This document shows positions 24,894-33,062 of a stretch of DNA of 64,000 bases, piece after piece; position 1 is the stretch's first letter, and each line of letters begins with the position of its first letter. The notes below the pieces were generated by a model that did no database searches, was not told the DNA's origin, and saw only the letters and a program-made list of their open reading frames with translations. Source of the stretch: Deltaproteobacteria bacterium HGW-Deltaproteobacteria-15 (lineage in GTDB: Bacteria > Desulfobacterota > DSM-4660 > Desulfatiglandales > HGW-15); contig PHBH01000010.1 of assembly GCA_002840535.1 (NCBI GenBank), positions 1 through 64,000 of the forward strand. The letters run 5' to 3'. Both the position numbers and the translations under genes were made by a program.

Positions 24894-25907
24894 ATGAAAG
24901 CTTTCAGATTCGGATTCCTTCTCTTGTTGCTTGGCGCTGCAGGTTTTCTCTTTTCCTGCGCATCGTCTCAGACTCCTTCTACTCAGGCCCCTGCGGCCAA
25001 GGCCGGCGGGAAAAACGTGATCCGTATCGGCAGCCCCTTCAAGGCAGGTTCCATCGTCGTAGACGCCGCCGAAAAGTTCAAGGAACTGATGGAAAAAGGC
25101 AGCGCCGGCAAATGGGCGGTCGAGGTGCAGGCCGGGAAGGACTCGGAAGAGAACATCAACGACTGGAACAGCCAGGGGAAGATCGAGATGCAGTCCAATG
25201 GGCATCGCGCCCTGGAGATCTTCGCCCCCCAGTATTTCTTCTTCAATGCCCCTTACGTGATGAAGGACCTGGACCACCTCATGAGGGTCTGGAACGGGAA
25301 ACTGGGAAACGCGGCGAGGGAGCAGACGATCAAGAACGGAAACGTGATGTATCTGGGGATTATCAGCCGAGGGCTGCGTCAGACCACATCCAGGAAACCG
25401 CTTTACACACCGGCAGATGCCTATGGGATGAAGTTGCGGCTTCCCACGGTGAAGACCTGGATTGCGGTCTGGAAGGAGATCGGCGCAGACCCCATCCCGA
25501 TCCCGCTTCCCGATCTCTTCAAATCCCTGAAGGACGGAAAAGCCGATGCCTCCGAAGGCGATCTGCCGCAGATTGTCGGCTTCAAGCTGGACCAGGCGCA
25601 GAGCCACCTGACCATGACCAACCATCTGGTTCAGACCGCCGGGATGATGATCAACAAGAAGTTCTTCGACGGATTGCCGAAACAGGATCAGCAGCTGATT
25701 CTGAAGGCCTCCAAGGATGCCTGCCAGTGGGCGAACGAAAAAATGAAGAAGGATGAGACCAAACTGCTTCTGGAACTCCAGCGCAAAGGCATGCAGGTGG
25801 TCATCCCGGATGCGGATTTGTTCAGGGCAAAGGGAAAACCGGCGGTGGAAGGGCTCTTCAAGACAGAGTGGCCGGTAACAACCTGGTCGGAAGTTCTTGC
25901 GCAGTAA
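24894..25907 (+). CDS. Orphan TRAP-type (DctP) solute-binding lipoprotein
   Basis: 337 residues from the ATG at 24894 (AAAGGAGG site). The signal peptide ends in a lipobox, LFSCASS, so the protein is lipid-anchored. The body is a divergent DctP fold, with YGMKLRLPTVKTW in place of the usual KIR-type carboxylate arginine motif and ISRGLRQTTSRKP before it. No DctQ or DctM genes accompany it; its neighbours are TctBAC. It may pass ligand to a TRAP permease elsewhere, serve the TTT system as an alternative receptor, or act in sensing. Confidence 0.85.
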   Translation: MKAFRFGFLLLLLGAAGFLFSCASSQTPSTQAPAAKAGGKNVIRIGSPFKAGSIVVDAAEKFKELMEKGSAGKWAVEVQAGKDSEENINDWNSQGKIEMQSNGHRALEIFAPQYFFFNAPYVMKDLDHLMRVWNGKLGNAAREQTIKNGNVMYLGIISRGLRQTTSRKPLYTPADAYGMKLRLPTVKTWIAVWKEIGADPIPIPLPDLFKSLKDGKADASEGDLPQIVGFKLDQAQSHLTMTNHLVQTAGMMINKKFFDGLPKQDQQLILKASKDACQWANEKMKKDETKLLLELQRKGMQVVIPDADLFRAKGKPAVEGLFKTEWPVTTWSEVLAQ

Positions 25908-25914
25908 ACTTCTG

Positions 25915-25951
25915 GAGTATAGGTCCTGTACGGCCTATAGGACCTATACTC
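25915..25951. promoter_or_regulatory. 12-bp perfect hairpin between the binding protein and M24 genes
   Basis: GAGTATAGGTCC (25915-25926) pairs perfectly with GGACCTATACTC (25940-25951) around a 13-base loop. No U-run follows and the next gene starts 12 bases on, so it would sit at the ribosome site of the M24 gene. It could act as an RNA processing or stabilising element, or as an operator. Confidence 0.55.
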
Positions 25952-25963
25952 TTCGGAGAATGC

Positions 25964-27070
25964 ATGGCGGCTGAAACGGAAGTGAAGGAGAAGGAAAGAA
26001 GGATCAGGGAATTCATGAACTCTGAGGGGTATGGGGCGGTGCTCCTCAAGCGGCAGGCCAACTTCTGCTGGATGACTTGCGGCGGACTGAACCTCGTGGG
26101 AATCGCGACCGAGTTCGGCGCCGCCTCTCTTCTCATCACACCTGAGAGAAAATACGTTATCTGCAACAATATTGAAGCACCCAGGATGATCGAAGAAGAG
26201 GGGCTGGAGGAGCAGGGTTTCATTCTCCTATCGTATCCCTGGCATGAGGAAAAGGAGGCTTCGGTCATAAGGGATCTGACAGGGGCTGACAAAATGGCGA
26301 GCGACGTGCCGTTACCCGGTGCGGAAGCGGCCACGGAGAAGATCGCCCGTCTTCGGTATTCCCTAACCTCCGAAGAGGTACAGCGCTACCGCTGGCTCGG
26401 GGAGAGGACGTCCCTCAGCCTGGAAACGACGCTGATGGAAAGCCGCTCCGGGGAAAAGGAATCAGAGGTGGTGGGAAGGTTGTGCCACAAGCTTTGGAAC
26501 GACCGGATCGATCCCATAACGCTTATGGCAGCGGCAGACGACAGAAATTACCGTTTCAGGCACCCCATACCCACAGAAAAGCTCATTGACAAGTATCTGA
26601 TGGTCTCGGTGAATGCCAGGAAGTGGGGCCTTATCGTTTCCCTGACCCGTTTTGTGCACTTTGGAAAGCTGCCTGAAGAGCTAAGGGAAAAATACCTCGC
26701 CAATGTATTCATTGACTGCACCTTTATGGCTGAAACCCGGCCGGGTGTCCCCGCAAGGGAGGTTCTCGAAAAAGGTTTAGCGTCGTACGCACACAAAGGT
26801 TATCCTGAGGAATGGAAACTCCATCACCAGGGGGGCGCCATCGGCTATACCGGGAGGGACTACAGAACCAGCTTCAACACGCCGGATATCGTCCTGGAGG
26901 ATCAGGGCTTCACCTGGAATCCCTCGATCACCGGGACAAAGTCGGAAGACACCATTCTTGCTGTCAAGGGAGCGCCGGAAATGATCACCAGACCGATGAT
27001 CTATCCCAGGGTGTCCATGACGGCCGGCGGAATTTCGTTTGAACGCCCGGCCATACTGGAAAAAGAGTAA
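25964..27070 (+). CDS. M24 (creatinase/aminopeptidase P) fold protein with altered metal site
   Basis: 368 residues from the ATG at 25964 (GGAG seven bases before); an upstream frame to 25868 crosses the hairpin and is unlikely. It has the creatinase N-domain and pita-bread C-domain of family M24. The two Asp ligands expected in the VDxGA...SDxTR region read MVSVNARKWGLIVSLTRF, the usual GHGIG His segment reads HHQGGAIGYTGRDYR, and only the last acidic position (KSEDT) is obvious. It may be a metal-free hydrolase acting on a small molecule rather than a peptidase. Context is transport and breakdown of a sugar-acid-like compound. Confidence 0.8.
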   Translation: MAAETEVKEKERRIREFMNSEGYGAVLLKRQANFCWMTCGGLNLVGIATEFGAASLLITPERKYVICNNIEAPRMIEEEGLEEQGFILLSYPWHEEKEASVIRDLTGADKMASDVPLPGAEAATEKIARLRYSLTSEEVQRYRWLGERTSLSLETTLMESRSGEKESEVVGRLCHKLWNDRIDPITLMAAADDRNYRFRHPIPTEKLIDKYLMVSVNARKWGLIVSLTRFVHFGKLPEELREKYLANVFIDCTFMAETRPGVPAREVLEKGLASYAHKGYPEEWKLHHQGGAIGYTGRDYRTSFNTPDIVLEDQGFTWNPSITGTKSEDTILAVKGAPEMITRPMIYPRVSMTAGGISFERPAILEKE

Positions 27071-27246
27071 AGATGATTTGACGGGATGAAAGGGTAACGG
27101 GATTGTTTGGGCTCCATTGCACAATGGGGCGTGTGCCCGTTACTGCGGAGGAGGATGGAGAGGTCGCTCCTACAAGGTTCTCAGGGGGCGGCAGTCAACC
27201 TAACCGATCCTGTTATCCTGTCTGAAATCCTTTCGGGAGGAGCGTA

Positions 27247-27891
27247 ATGGAAAAACAGAAGGTGGCTGATCTTATCAGGGCGGAAAGGTTCATTCCCGTT
27301 GTCAGGGTGGCCACCACTCAGGAAGCCTTGGACGTTGCTGATGCACTCAAGGCTGGGGGGGCCAGGCTCATTGAAGTGACTTTCACCGTGCGGGGCGCTC
27401 TTGAAGTCATTCGGGAACTCAGACAAAAGTTCGAGGATGAAATCGTTCTTGGTGCCGGGACCGTTTTGAACACGGAGAGCGCGCACGATGCGTTGCTCGC
27501 AGGCGCCGAGTTTCTGGTGAGCCCCGTCCTTGACATGGACGTGGTACGTTTTGCCAAGGAAAGCAATCGGGTGGTCATTCCCGGCGCAATGACTCCTACC
27601 GAGATTCTGAATGCATGGAGAGCGGGTGCAGATATGGTCAAGGTTTTCCCTGCAGGAAGACTGGGAGGTCCGGAATACATCAAAAGTGTCAGGGGACCTC
27701 TTCCCGATATTCCTCTTGTTCCTACCGGGGGCGTTGATCTCAAGAGCGCGGCTTTGTATATCAAGGCGGGCGCAACGGCACTGGGCATAGGAGGAGAATT
27801 GGTGGACAAGAAAGCGGTCGCGGAGAAAAAATTCGATCGGATCAGCAAGTCCACCAAGGCATTCATCAAGGCCATCCGAGAAGCCAAATAG
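27247..27891 (+). CDS. eda: KDPG/KHG aldolase (2-dehydro-3-deoxy-phosphogluconate aldolase)
   Basis: 214 residues of the class I KDPG/KHG aldolase family. Glu43 in LIEVTFT and the Schiff-base Lys132 in DMVKVFPAGRLGG correspond to the E. coli Eda residues, and the phosphate loop is VPTGGVDL. It cleaves 2-keto-3-deoxy-6-phosphogluconate to pyruvate and glyceraldehyde 3-phosphate. With the hexuronate cluster making 6-phosphogluconate on the other strand, it would complete an Entner-Doudoroff end stage, provided a dehydratase (Edd) exists elsewhere. GGGAGGAGCGT precedes the ATG. Confidence 0.94.
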   Translation: MEKQKVADLIRAERFIPVVRVATTQEALDVADALKAGGARLIEVTFTVRGALEVIRELRQKFEDEIVLGAGTVLNTESAHDALLAGAEFLVSPVLDMDVVRFAKESNRVVIPGAMTPTEILNAWRAGADMVKVFPAGRLGGPEYIKSVRGPLPDIPLVPTGGVDLKSAALYIKAGATALGIGGELVDKKAVAEKKFDRISKSTKAFIKAIREAK

Positions 27892-27982
27892 ACATCGAGA
27901 AGAAAACCTGGGAAGCTTGAAGAAGCCGCTCCGATGTCCGAATTGATGCGTTTCGCACCGCTTCACCCATCTTACGCGCTCC

Positions 27983-28117
<135 letters not shown>

Positions 28118-28151
28118 GTAAGCAACAATACGGGTATAGTAGATTTGAACT

Positions 28152-28877
28152 ATGAACCACGACGAGAATAGCAACTCGCAATCCGAGTCTGGGACCAGTG
28201 AGGCTGGTGGATCAATGCAGAACAACTCCAGGGATTACATACCATATGTGGTGCTCGCGATCGCTGTGGTCGTCCTCGTTGTTTCGGGCATCTTCACGGT
28301 GCTCCATCTCAAGAGATCGGTCTTCGTTCCGGAGACGGAAATATCCAAATGGTTCGAAGATCTGGAAAGGCAGGGAGAGGACCTGCTTGCCAGGTTTTCT
28401 CCTGCCCCCCAGGCGAAGACACATCTCCGCAAAGGGTACAAGTTGTACACAAAGGACCGGCTGAACGAGGCGCTGGATGAATTTGAAAAGGCCGTCAGGT
28501 CGGAACCTTCAAACCCCGAGGCCTACTATTGGAGAGGACGGGTACTGATCAGGCTGAAGCAGTATGACAAAGCCCTGGAGGATTTTCAGAGGGCAATCGG
28601 AGTGAAATCCAACTACAGGGAAGCGCACGACAACCTTGCGTGGCTGTATGAAAGTAAAAAGAACTATGATCAAGCCTTGTTTCATCTGAATAAATCCCTG
28701 CAATTGAGAGAGGACAATGCATGGGCGTACTACCACAGGGCCATGGTTCTGTACTCTAAAGGTGAGACTGAAAAGGCGCTCCAGGATGCGAAGAAGGCCT
28801 GCGAACTGAAGAATCAGGATGGATGCAGGCTGTACGAAGAGCTCAAGAGAAGGTATGACAAGGCCGGCAGGTCATGA
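28152..28877 (+). CDS. Membrane-anchored TPR-repeat protein
   Basis: 241 residues. A hydrophilic start is followed by one transmembrane segment (about residues 31-53, YVVLAIAVVVLVVSGIF), a linker, and four tetratricopeptide repeats from about residue 97 to 230, recognisable by patterns such as PEAYYWRGRVLIRLKQYDKA and NAWAYYHRAMVLYSKGETEK. It is probably a periplasm-facing or cytoplasmic-side scaffold for protein-protein contact. No enzymatic domain is present and its partner is unknown. It stands alone between a repeat array and the DUF1848 gene. Confidence 0.85.
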   Translation: MNHDENSNSQSESGTSEAGGSMQNNSRDYIPYVVLAIAVVVLVVSGIFTVLHLKRSVFVPETEISKWFEDLERQGEDLLARFSPAPQAKTHLRKGYKLYTKDRLNEALDEFEKAVRSEPSNPEAYYWRGRVLIRLKQYDKALEDFQRAIGVKSNYREAHDNLAWLYESKKNYDQALFHLNKSLQLREDNAWAYYHRAMVLYSKGETEKALQDAKKACELKNQDGCRLYEELKRRYDKAGRS

Positions 28878-28920
28878 TGGTCTATACTCTCCTGAAAGCT
28901 GTGAGGCGGTTTCTTAAAGG

Positions 28921-29832
28921 ATGATCGTCAGCGCGAGCAGACGGACGGATATTCCGGCATTCTATTCCGCCTGGTTCATGAACCGGATCCGGGACGGGTT
29001 CTGCCTGGTACCTAATCCTTTCAATCCCAAACAAGTTTCACGGATCTCCCTCGCACCGGATGACGTGGACTGCATCGTCTTCTGGACGCGCGACCCCAGG
29101 CCCCTCCTTCCTCACCTGGCTGCGCTGGACGCGGGAGGATATCGATATTACTTCCTCTTCACCCTGCTGAGCAACCCCCGTGCAATAGACCCCTCTTCCC
29201 CCTCCGTGAATACCTCGATCGATACCTTCAGGCGACTCTCCGATCGGATCGGACACCGGAGGGTCGTCTGGCGCTATGATCCTATCCTCCTGAGTACTGT
29301 CACCGACGTGCCTTTTCACAAACAAAGCTTCTCCTTCATTGCAGAGAACCTGAGGGGGAGCACGGTACGGTGCATCATCAGCCTGGCGACGCTCTACCGC
29401 AAGCTGCGAAGGCGACTGACCTGTTTGGAGGAAAACGGTATACGGGTGCGGGAGCCTGAGGATCAGGAGATGGCTGAGCTCATGCTCTATCTTGCGGCTG
29501 CAGCGAAGGAGAACGGTATGGAGATTTTGAGCTGCGCACAAGAAAGGAGTCTGGATGCTTACGGCATCCTTCCGGGCAAGTGTGTGGACGATGCGCTAAT
29601 CCGGGAGGTGTTCGGCATCGAGGTATCTCACCGGAAAGACCCTTCCCAGCGTAAACCATGCGGTTGCGTGGAGAGCAGGGATATCGGAGCATACGACACC
29701 TGTGTGTTCGGATGTGTTTACTGCTACGCCACTTCCGACTTTAATAAGGCCAGGGCGAACCATCGGGCGCATGATCCGGAGGGAGCCTCGTTGTTACGAA
29801 TGTCCAATATCCAATGTAGAATGTCCAAGTGA
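28921..29832 (+). CDS. DUF1848 protein with C-terminal radical-SAM-like Cys cluster
   Basis: 303 residues. The N-terminus (MIVSASRRTDIPAFYSAWF) and VFWTRDPRPL are typical of DUF1848, a family without known function. Near the C-terminus is CGCVESRDIGAYDTC, then the CxxxCxxC spacing in TCVFGCVYCYA. That spacing is the 4Fe-4S motif of radical SAM enzymes, but it lies at the end of the protein rather than the beginning. The last eleven residues (RMSNIQCRMSK) are encoded by a dispersed repeat that also provides the stop codon, so the native tail has been replaced. Confidence 0.88.
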   Translation: MIVSASRRTDIPAFYSAWFMNRIRDGFCLVPNPFNPKQVSRISLAPDDVDCIVFWTRDPRPLLPHLAALDAGGYRYYFLFTLLSNPRAIDPSSPSVNTSIDTFRRLSDRIGHRRVVWRYDPILLSTVTDVPFHKQSFSFIAENLRGSTVRCIISLATLYRKLRRRLTCLEENGIRVREPEDQEMAELMLYLAAAAKENGMEILSCAQERSLDAYGILPGKCVDDALIREVFGIEVSHRKDPSQRKPCGCVESRDIGAYDTCVFGCVYCYATSDFNKARANHRAHDPEGASLLRMSNIQCRMSK

Positions 29833-29855
29833 CGACGAGCCGCAGAATATCGAAG
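29797..29855. repeat. GAATGTCCAATATCC / CCGCAGAATATCGAA dispersed repeat, copy 2
   Basis: Contains GAATGTCCAATATCCAATG, a second GAATGTCCAAG, and CCGCAGAATATCGAA. Related copies are at 22055-22213 and 40710-40752. It overlaps the end of the DUF1848 coding region. Confidence 0.7.
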
Positions 29856-29867
29856 GGACAAGATATC

Positions 29868-29933
29868 GCCACCAAGGCACTGAGACACAAAGAAGATAAA
29901 GTGATTATCTTGGTGCCTTTGTGTCTTTGTGGC
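29868..29933. repeat. GCCACCAAGGCAC inverted-repeat element
   Basis: GCCACCAAGGCACTGAGACA at the left is imperfectly repeated in inverse as GGTGCCTTTGTGTCTTTGTG plus GC at the right, with TTATCT-type bases inside. This is the familiar non-coding hairpin repeat of many bacterial genomes. Confidence 0.7.
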
Positions 29934-30087
29934 AGGGTTCGAAACGGCGGGCAAGAGAATACCGGACGGCGCGATGCCTTTTACCGCATTGACCGGATGG
30001 CACAAAAATCCAGGAACACGATAGAATTGGAATTCAGCTTACTTATATCGAAATCATCGAAGGCCTTTGGTGAAAAAGGGGGGACGA

Positions 30088-31452
30088 ATGCGTAAACGAA
30101 ATTCATTTCTATGGGGGATTGTCTCCTTCCTTCTCCTGTTTGTCTCCTCACCGTTGTCGGGCGCCGGCTTCCTGGATCATGTCTCAGTGCATCGGCTGGA
30201 TAACGGGATGAGGGTCATTCTGCTGGAGAACCACAAGGCGCCGATGGTTACCTTTCAGGTGTGGTTTCAGGCCGGATCCCGGAACGACTGGTGGGGGAAA
30301 ACAGGGCTTGCCCATGTCTTCGAACACCTCATGTTCAAGGGAACGAAGCAGGTGAGCAGGGAAGAGTTTTCCCGAAAGATCGAGGAGATCGGGGGAGACT
30401 ACAATGCCTTCACCTCCCATGACTTCGCAGCGTACTTCGAGAATGTGGCGTCTGAAAATATAGAGATTCCGATTCGGCTGGAGGCCGATCGGCTGCAGAA
30501 TCTGGGGTTCACGGAGGAGGAGTTCAAAACTGAAAGGATGGTGGTCATGGAGGAGAGAAGACTTCGGACCCAGGATCAGCCTCAGGCGCTTCTGATGGAG
30601 CAGGTCGCGGCCACCGCTTTTCAGTCCCAGCCATATCGTTGGCCGGTCATCGGATGGATGGGGGACCTGGAAAGAGTTGACCACGATGACGCCGTGCGGT
30701 TTTACCAGTCCTTCTATGATCCGGCAAACGGTCTCATCGTGGTTGTGGGAGATTTTCAGAAGGACAAAATTCTGCCGACGATTTCAGACGCGTTCGGCCG
30801 GATCCCTTCCAAAGGAAAACCGGAGCACTATCTGTACCAGGATGCACCCCAGCTGGGGGAGCGAAGGGTGGCGGTCAATCGTACGACGCCGGGACTTCCT
30901 TATGTGGTGGTCGCCTACCATGTGCCGAACCTGAGGGATTCGGATTCGTATGCATTGGAAGTAGTCTCCGCCATCCTCTCGAGCGGGAAAAGCTCGAGAC
31001 TTTATGAGAATCTGGTCCGCGGGAAAAGGCTGGCCGTTTCAGCGGGCGCGGATTATTCGCTGCTGTCTATCGATCCTTCGTTGTTCTACTTCTACGCGGA
31101 GCCGCTCCCCGGGAAGGATGTCTCGCAATTGGAAGCCGCCATCTATGCGGAAATCGAAAAACTCCAGTCGGAACCCGTGAGCCCCCGTGAGCTTGAAAAA
31201 GCCAAGAACCAGTTGGAAGCCTCGTTTACCTTCGGGCAGGATTCCCTCTTTTATCAGGGGCTGCTCCTGGCCAGATACGAGCTCGTGTCCACCTGGAAGG
31301 ATATCGCGAAATACATACCTGCCATACGGGCCGTGTCGGCCGAAGACGTGGCGCGGGTCGCGAAGAAATATTTTCTGAGCCGAAATCGAACCGTAGGCCT
31401 TCTGCTGCCTGAGGATGGACCGGAGACGACGAGAGAAAGGAAGGGAAATTGA
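30088..31452 (+). CDS. M16-family zinc peptidase (PqqL/pitrilysin-like), catalytic partner
   Basis: 454 residues from the ATG at 30088 (GGGGGG site just before; a TTG at 30067 is less likely). A signal peptide (WGIVSFLLLFVSSPLSGAG) directs it to the periplasm. The inverted zinc motif HxxEH is intact: His76, Glu79, His80 in LAHVFEHLMFKGT, with the distal Glu in the following TERMVVMEERR region. It degrades small peptides or misfolded fragments as half of a two-chain clam. The next gene encodes a paralogue without the zinc motif; stop and start codons overlap, so the pair is made together. Confidence 0.93.
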   Translation: MRKRNSFLWGIVSFLLLFVSSPLSGAGFLDHVSVHRLDNGMRVILLENHKAPMVTFQVWFQAGSRNDWWGKTGLAHVFEHLMFKGTKQVSREEFSRKIEEIGGDYNAFTSHDFAAYFENVASENIEIPIRLEADRLQNLGFTEEEFKTERMVVMEERRLRTQDQPQALLMEQVAATAFQSQPYRWPVIGWMGDLERVDHDDAVRFYQSFYDPANGLIVVVGDFQKDKILPTISDAFGRIPSKGKPEHYLYQDAPQLGERRVAVNRTTPGLPYVVVAYHVPNLRDSDSYALEVVSAILSSGKSSRLYENLVRGKRLAVSAGADYSLLSIDPSLFYFYAEPLPGKDVSQLEAAIYAEIEKLQSEPVSPRELEKAKNQLEASFTFGQDSLFYQGLLLARYELVSTWKDIAKYIPAIRAVSAEDVARVAKKYFLSRNRTVGLLLPEDGPETTRERKGN

Positions 31453-32798
31453 TGAAAAGCACTCCTGCGCGGATGAGGCAAATCCTGCTGGTGACGGTTA
31501 CGGCTCTCTTCATCGCCCTCCTTGCACCGCCTCCCTGCGGGGCCATTGCGCCGGTGGAGCGATTCGTGCTTCCAAACCAGCTTGTCGTGCTTGTTTCCGA
31601 GGAGCATTCCCTTCCCTTCGTCACTTTTGAGCTGCTCGTGGATGCGGGCGCAAGGCGGGATCCATCTCAAAAAGGCGGACTCGCGAACCTCACGGCCGAG
31701 TCCATTCTCCTCGGCACCAAAAATCGTCCCATCTCCGAGGTTAACGAAATCCTGGATCACATGGGCACAACACTGAAGGTTTCCTGCGGCTGGGATTTTG
31801 CCTCCATCTCCTTCAGAAGCCTGAAGAAGGAACTGGAGCAGGGCTTCGCCCTCTTCATGGAAGCTCTCACGGAACCCGCTTTCCCGGAAGCGGAGCTTCA
31901 AAGAGAGAAGCAAGCCATCCTTGGATCCATCCAGTCAGCGAAGGACGACCCCATGGATACGGCCCGGAAGGAGTTCAGGAAGATTGTTTTTGTGAACAGC
32001 CCCTATGATCACCCCGTGGAAGGCACGGAAGAGAGCGTGCCCCTTCTTACCCGGGAAAGGGTGAAGGAGTTCTATGAAGCCTATTATCAGCCGGGCGTCT
32101 CCATTCTCGCAGTAGCAGGGGATATTACGGTCGAGGAGGTCAAGGAGAAAATCGTGCCGGGACTGACCCTCTGGAAGGGCAAGAAGGTGGCTGACACATC
32201 CGTTGCCACCAAGTTTGCCGAGGGTCCTAAGAAGTCCCTGATCGATCGACCTATCACCCAGGCAAATATAGTGATGGGGCATGGCGGTATTGAAAGGAGC
32301 AACCCGGATTACTACGCCGTTTCCGTGATGAACCGAATCCTCGGGGGGAGCAGTCTTTCATCACGCCTGGCGGAGGTCATCCGGGTGAAAAACGGGCTTG
32401 CATACTCCGTCTATACCGCTTTTCACGCGCAAAAGTACCCCGGTACTTTTCAGCTGGTTTTGCAGACCCGGAACGCATCCGCCGGGGAAGCCATAAGGCT
32501 GGCCATAGGGGAAATGGAGCGGATGAGAAAGGAAATGGTTTCCACACAGGAGATCGAAACGGCCAAGAAGTACCTGATCGGGAGTTTTCCTCTTCGGTTG
32601 AATACCCAATCAAACCTCGCTTCGTTCCTCGCGCAGGCGGAATATTTCGGTTTGGGATTGGATTACCCGGAGCGTTACCCCTCTCTGATCAGGACGGTCA
32701 CCAGGGAAGACATTCTTCGTGTGGCCCGCCAATACCTGCGCCCAGACAACTACATCCTCGCAATCGTGGGAAATCAGCAGGAGATCAAAATCCCCTGA
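31452..32798 (+). CDS. M16-family peptidase-like protein without zinc site (partner subunit)
   Basis: 448 residues from the ATG that overlaps the previous stop (TGATG). It has a signal peptide (QILLVTVTALFIALLAPPPCGA) and two M16 half-domains. The HxxEH position reads GLANLTAES, so it cannot bind zinc. The glycine-rich tail segment INRILGGSSLSSRL-like (MNRILGGSSLSSRLAEVI) used by M16B partners for substrate binding is present. It is the non-catalytic half of a heterodimer with the protein encoded just upstream. Confidence 0.92.
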   Translation: MKSTPARMRQILLVTVTALFIALLAPPPCGAIAPVERFVLPNQLVVLVSEEHSLPFVTFELLVDAGARRDPSQKGGLANLTAESILLGTKNRPISEVNEILDHMGTTLKVSCGWDFASISFRSLKKELEQGFALFMEALTEPAFPEAELQREKQAILGSIQSAKDDPMDTARKEFRKIVFVNSPYDHPVEGTEESVPLLTRERVKEFYEAYYQPGVSILAVAGDITVEEVKEKIVPGLTLWKGKKVADTSVATKFAEGPKKSLIDRPITQANIVMGHGGIERSNPDYYAVSVMNRILGGSSLSSRLAEVIRVKNGLAYSVYTAFHAQKYPGTFQLVLQTRNASAGEAIRLAIGEMERMRKEMVSTQEIETAKKYLIGSFPLRLNTQSNLASFLAQAEYFGLGLDYPERYPSLIRTVTREDILRVARQYLRPDNYILAIVGNQQEIKIP

Positions 32799-33062
32799 CG
32801 CGGTAGTTCAGGGGAAATTACAAAAGCTTTCCACCAGGTGAACCAACCCAGGGTTCTTCCCTCTTGACAAGAGAGGAGAGGACCATAACCCCGCCTTTTG
32901 AATGATTCTCATGTTATAATAGTTATTTGTCGATAAGATGCTCGGAAATAGTCCGGCATCGAATTCTTGAAAACGGCAAACAATTTTCCCCAAAATTGTC
33001 AAATACTGTGCTAGTAGTGCTGAAAAATCAGCATGCTACTCACCGGAAAGGGCCAATGTCCT

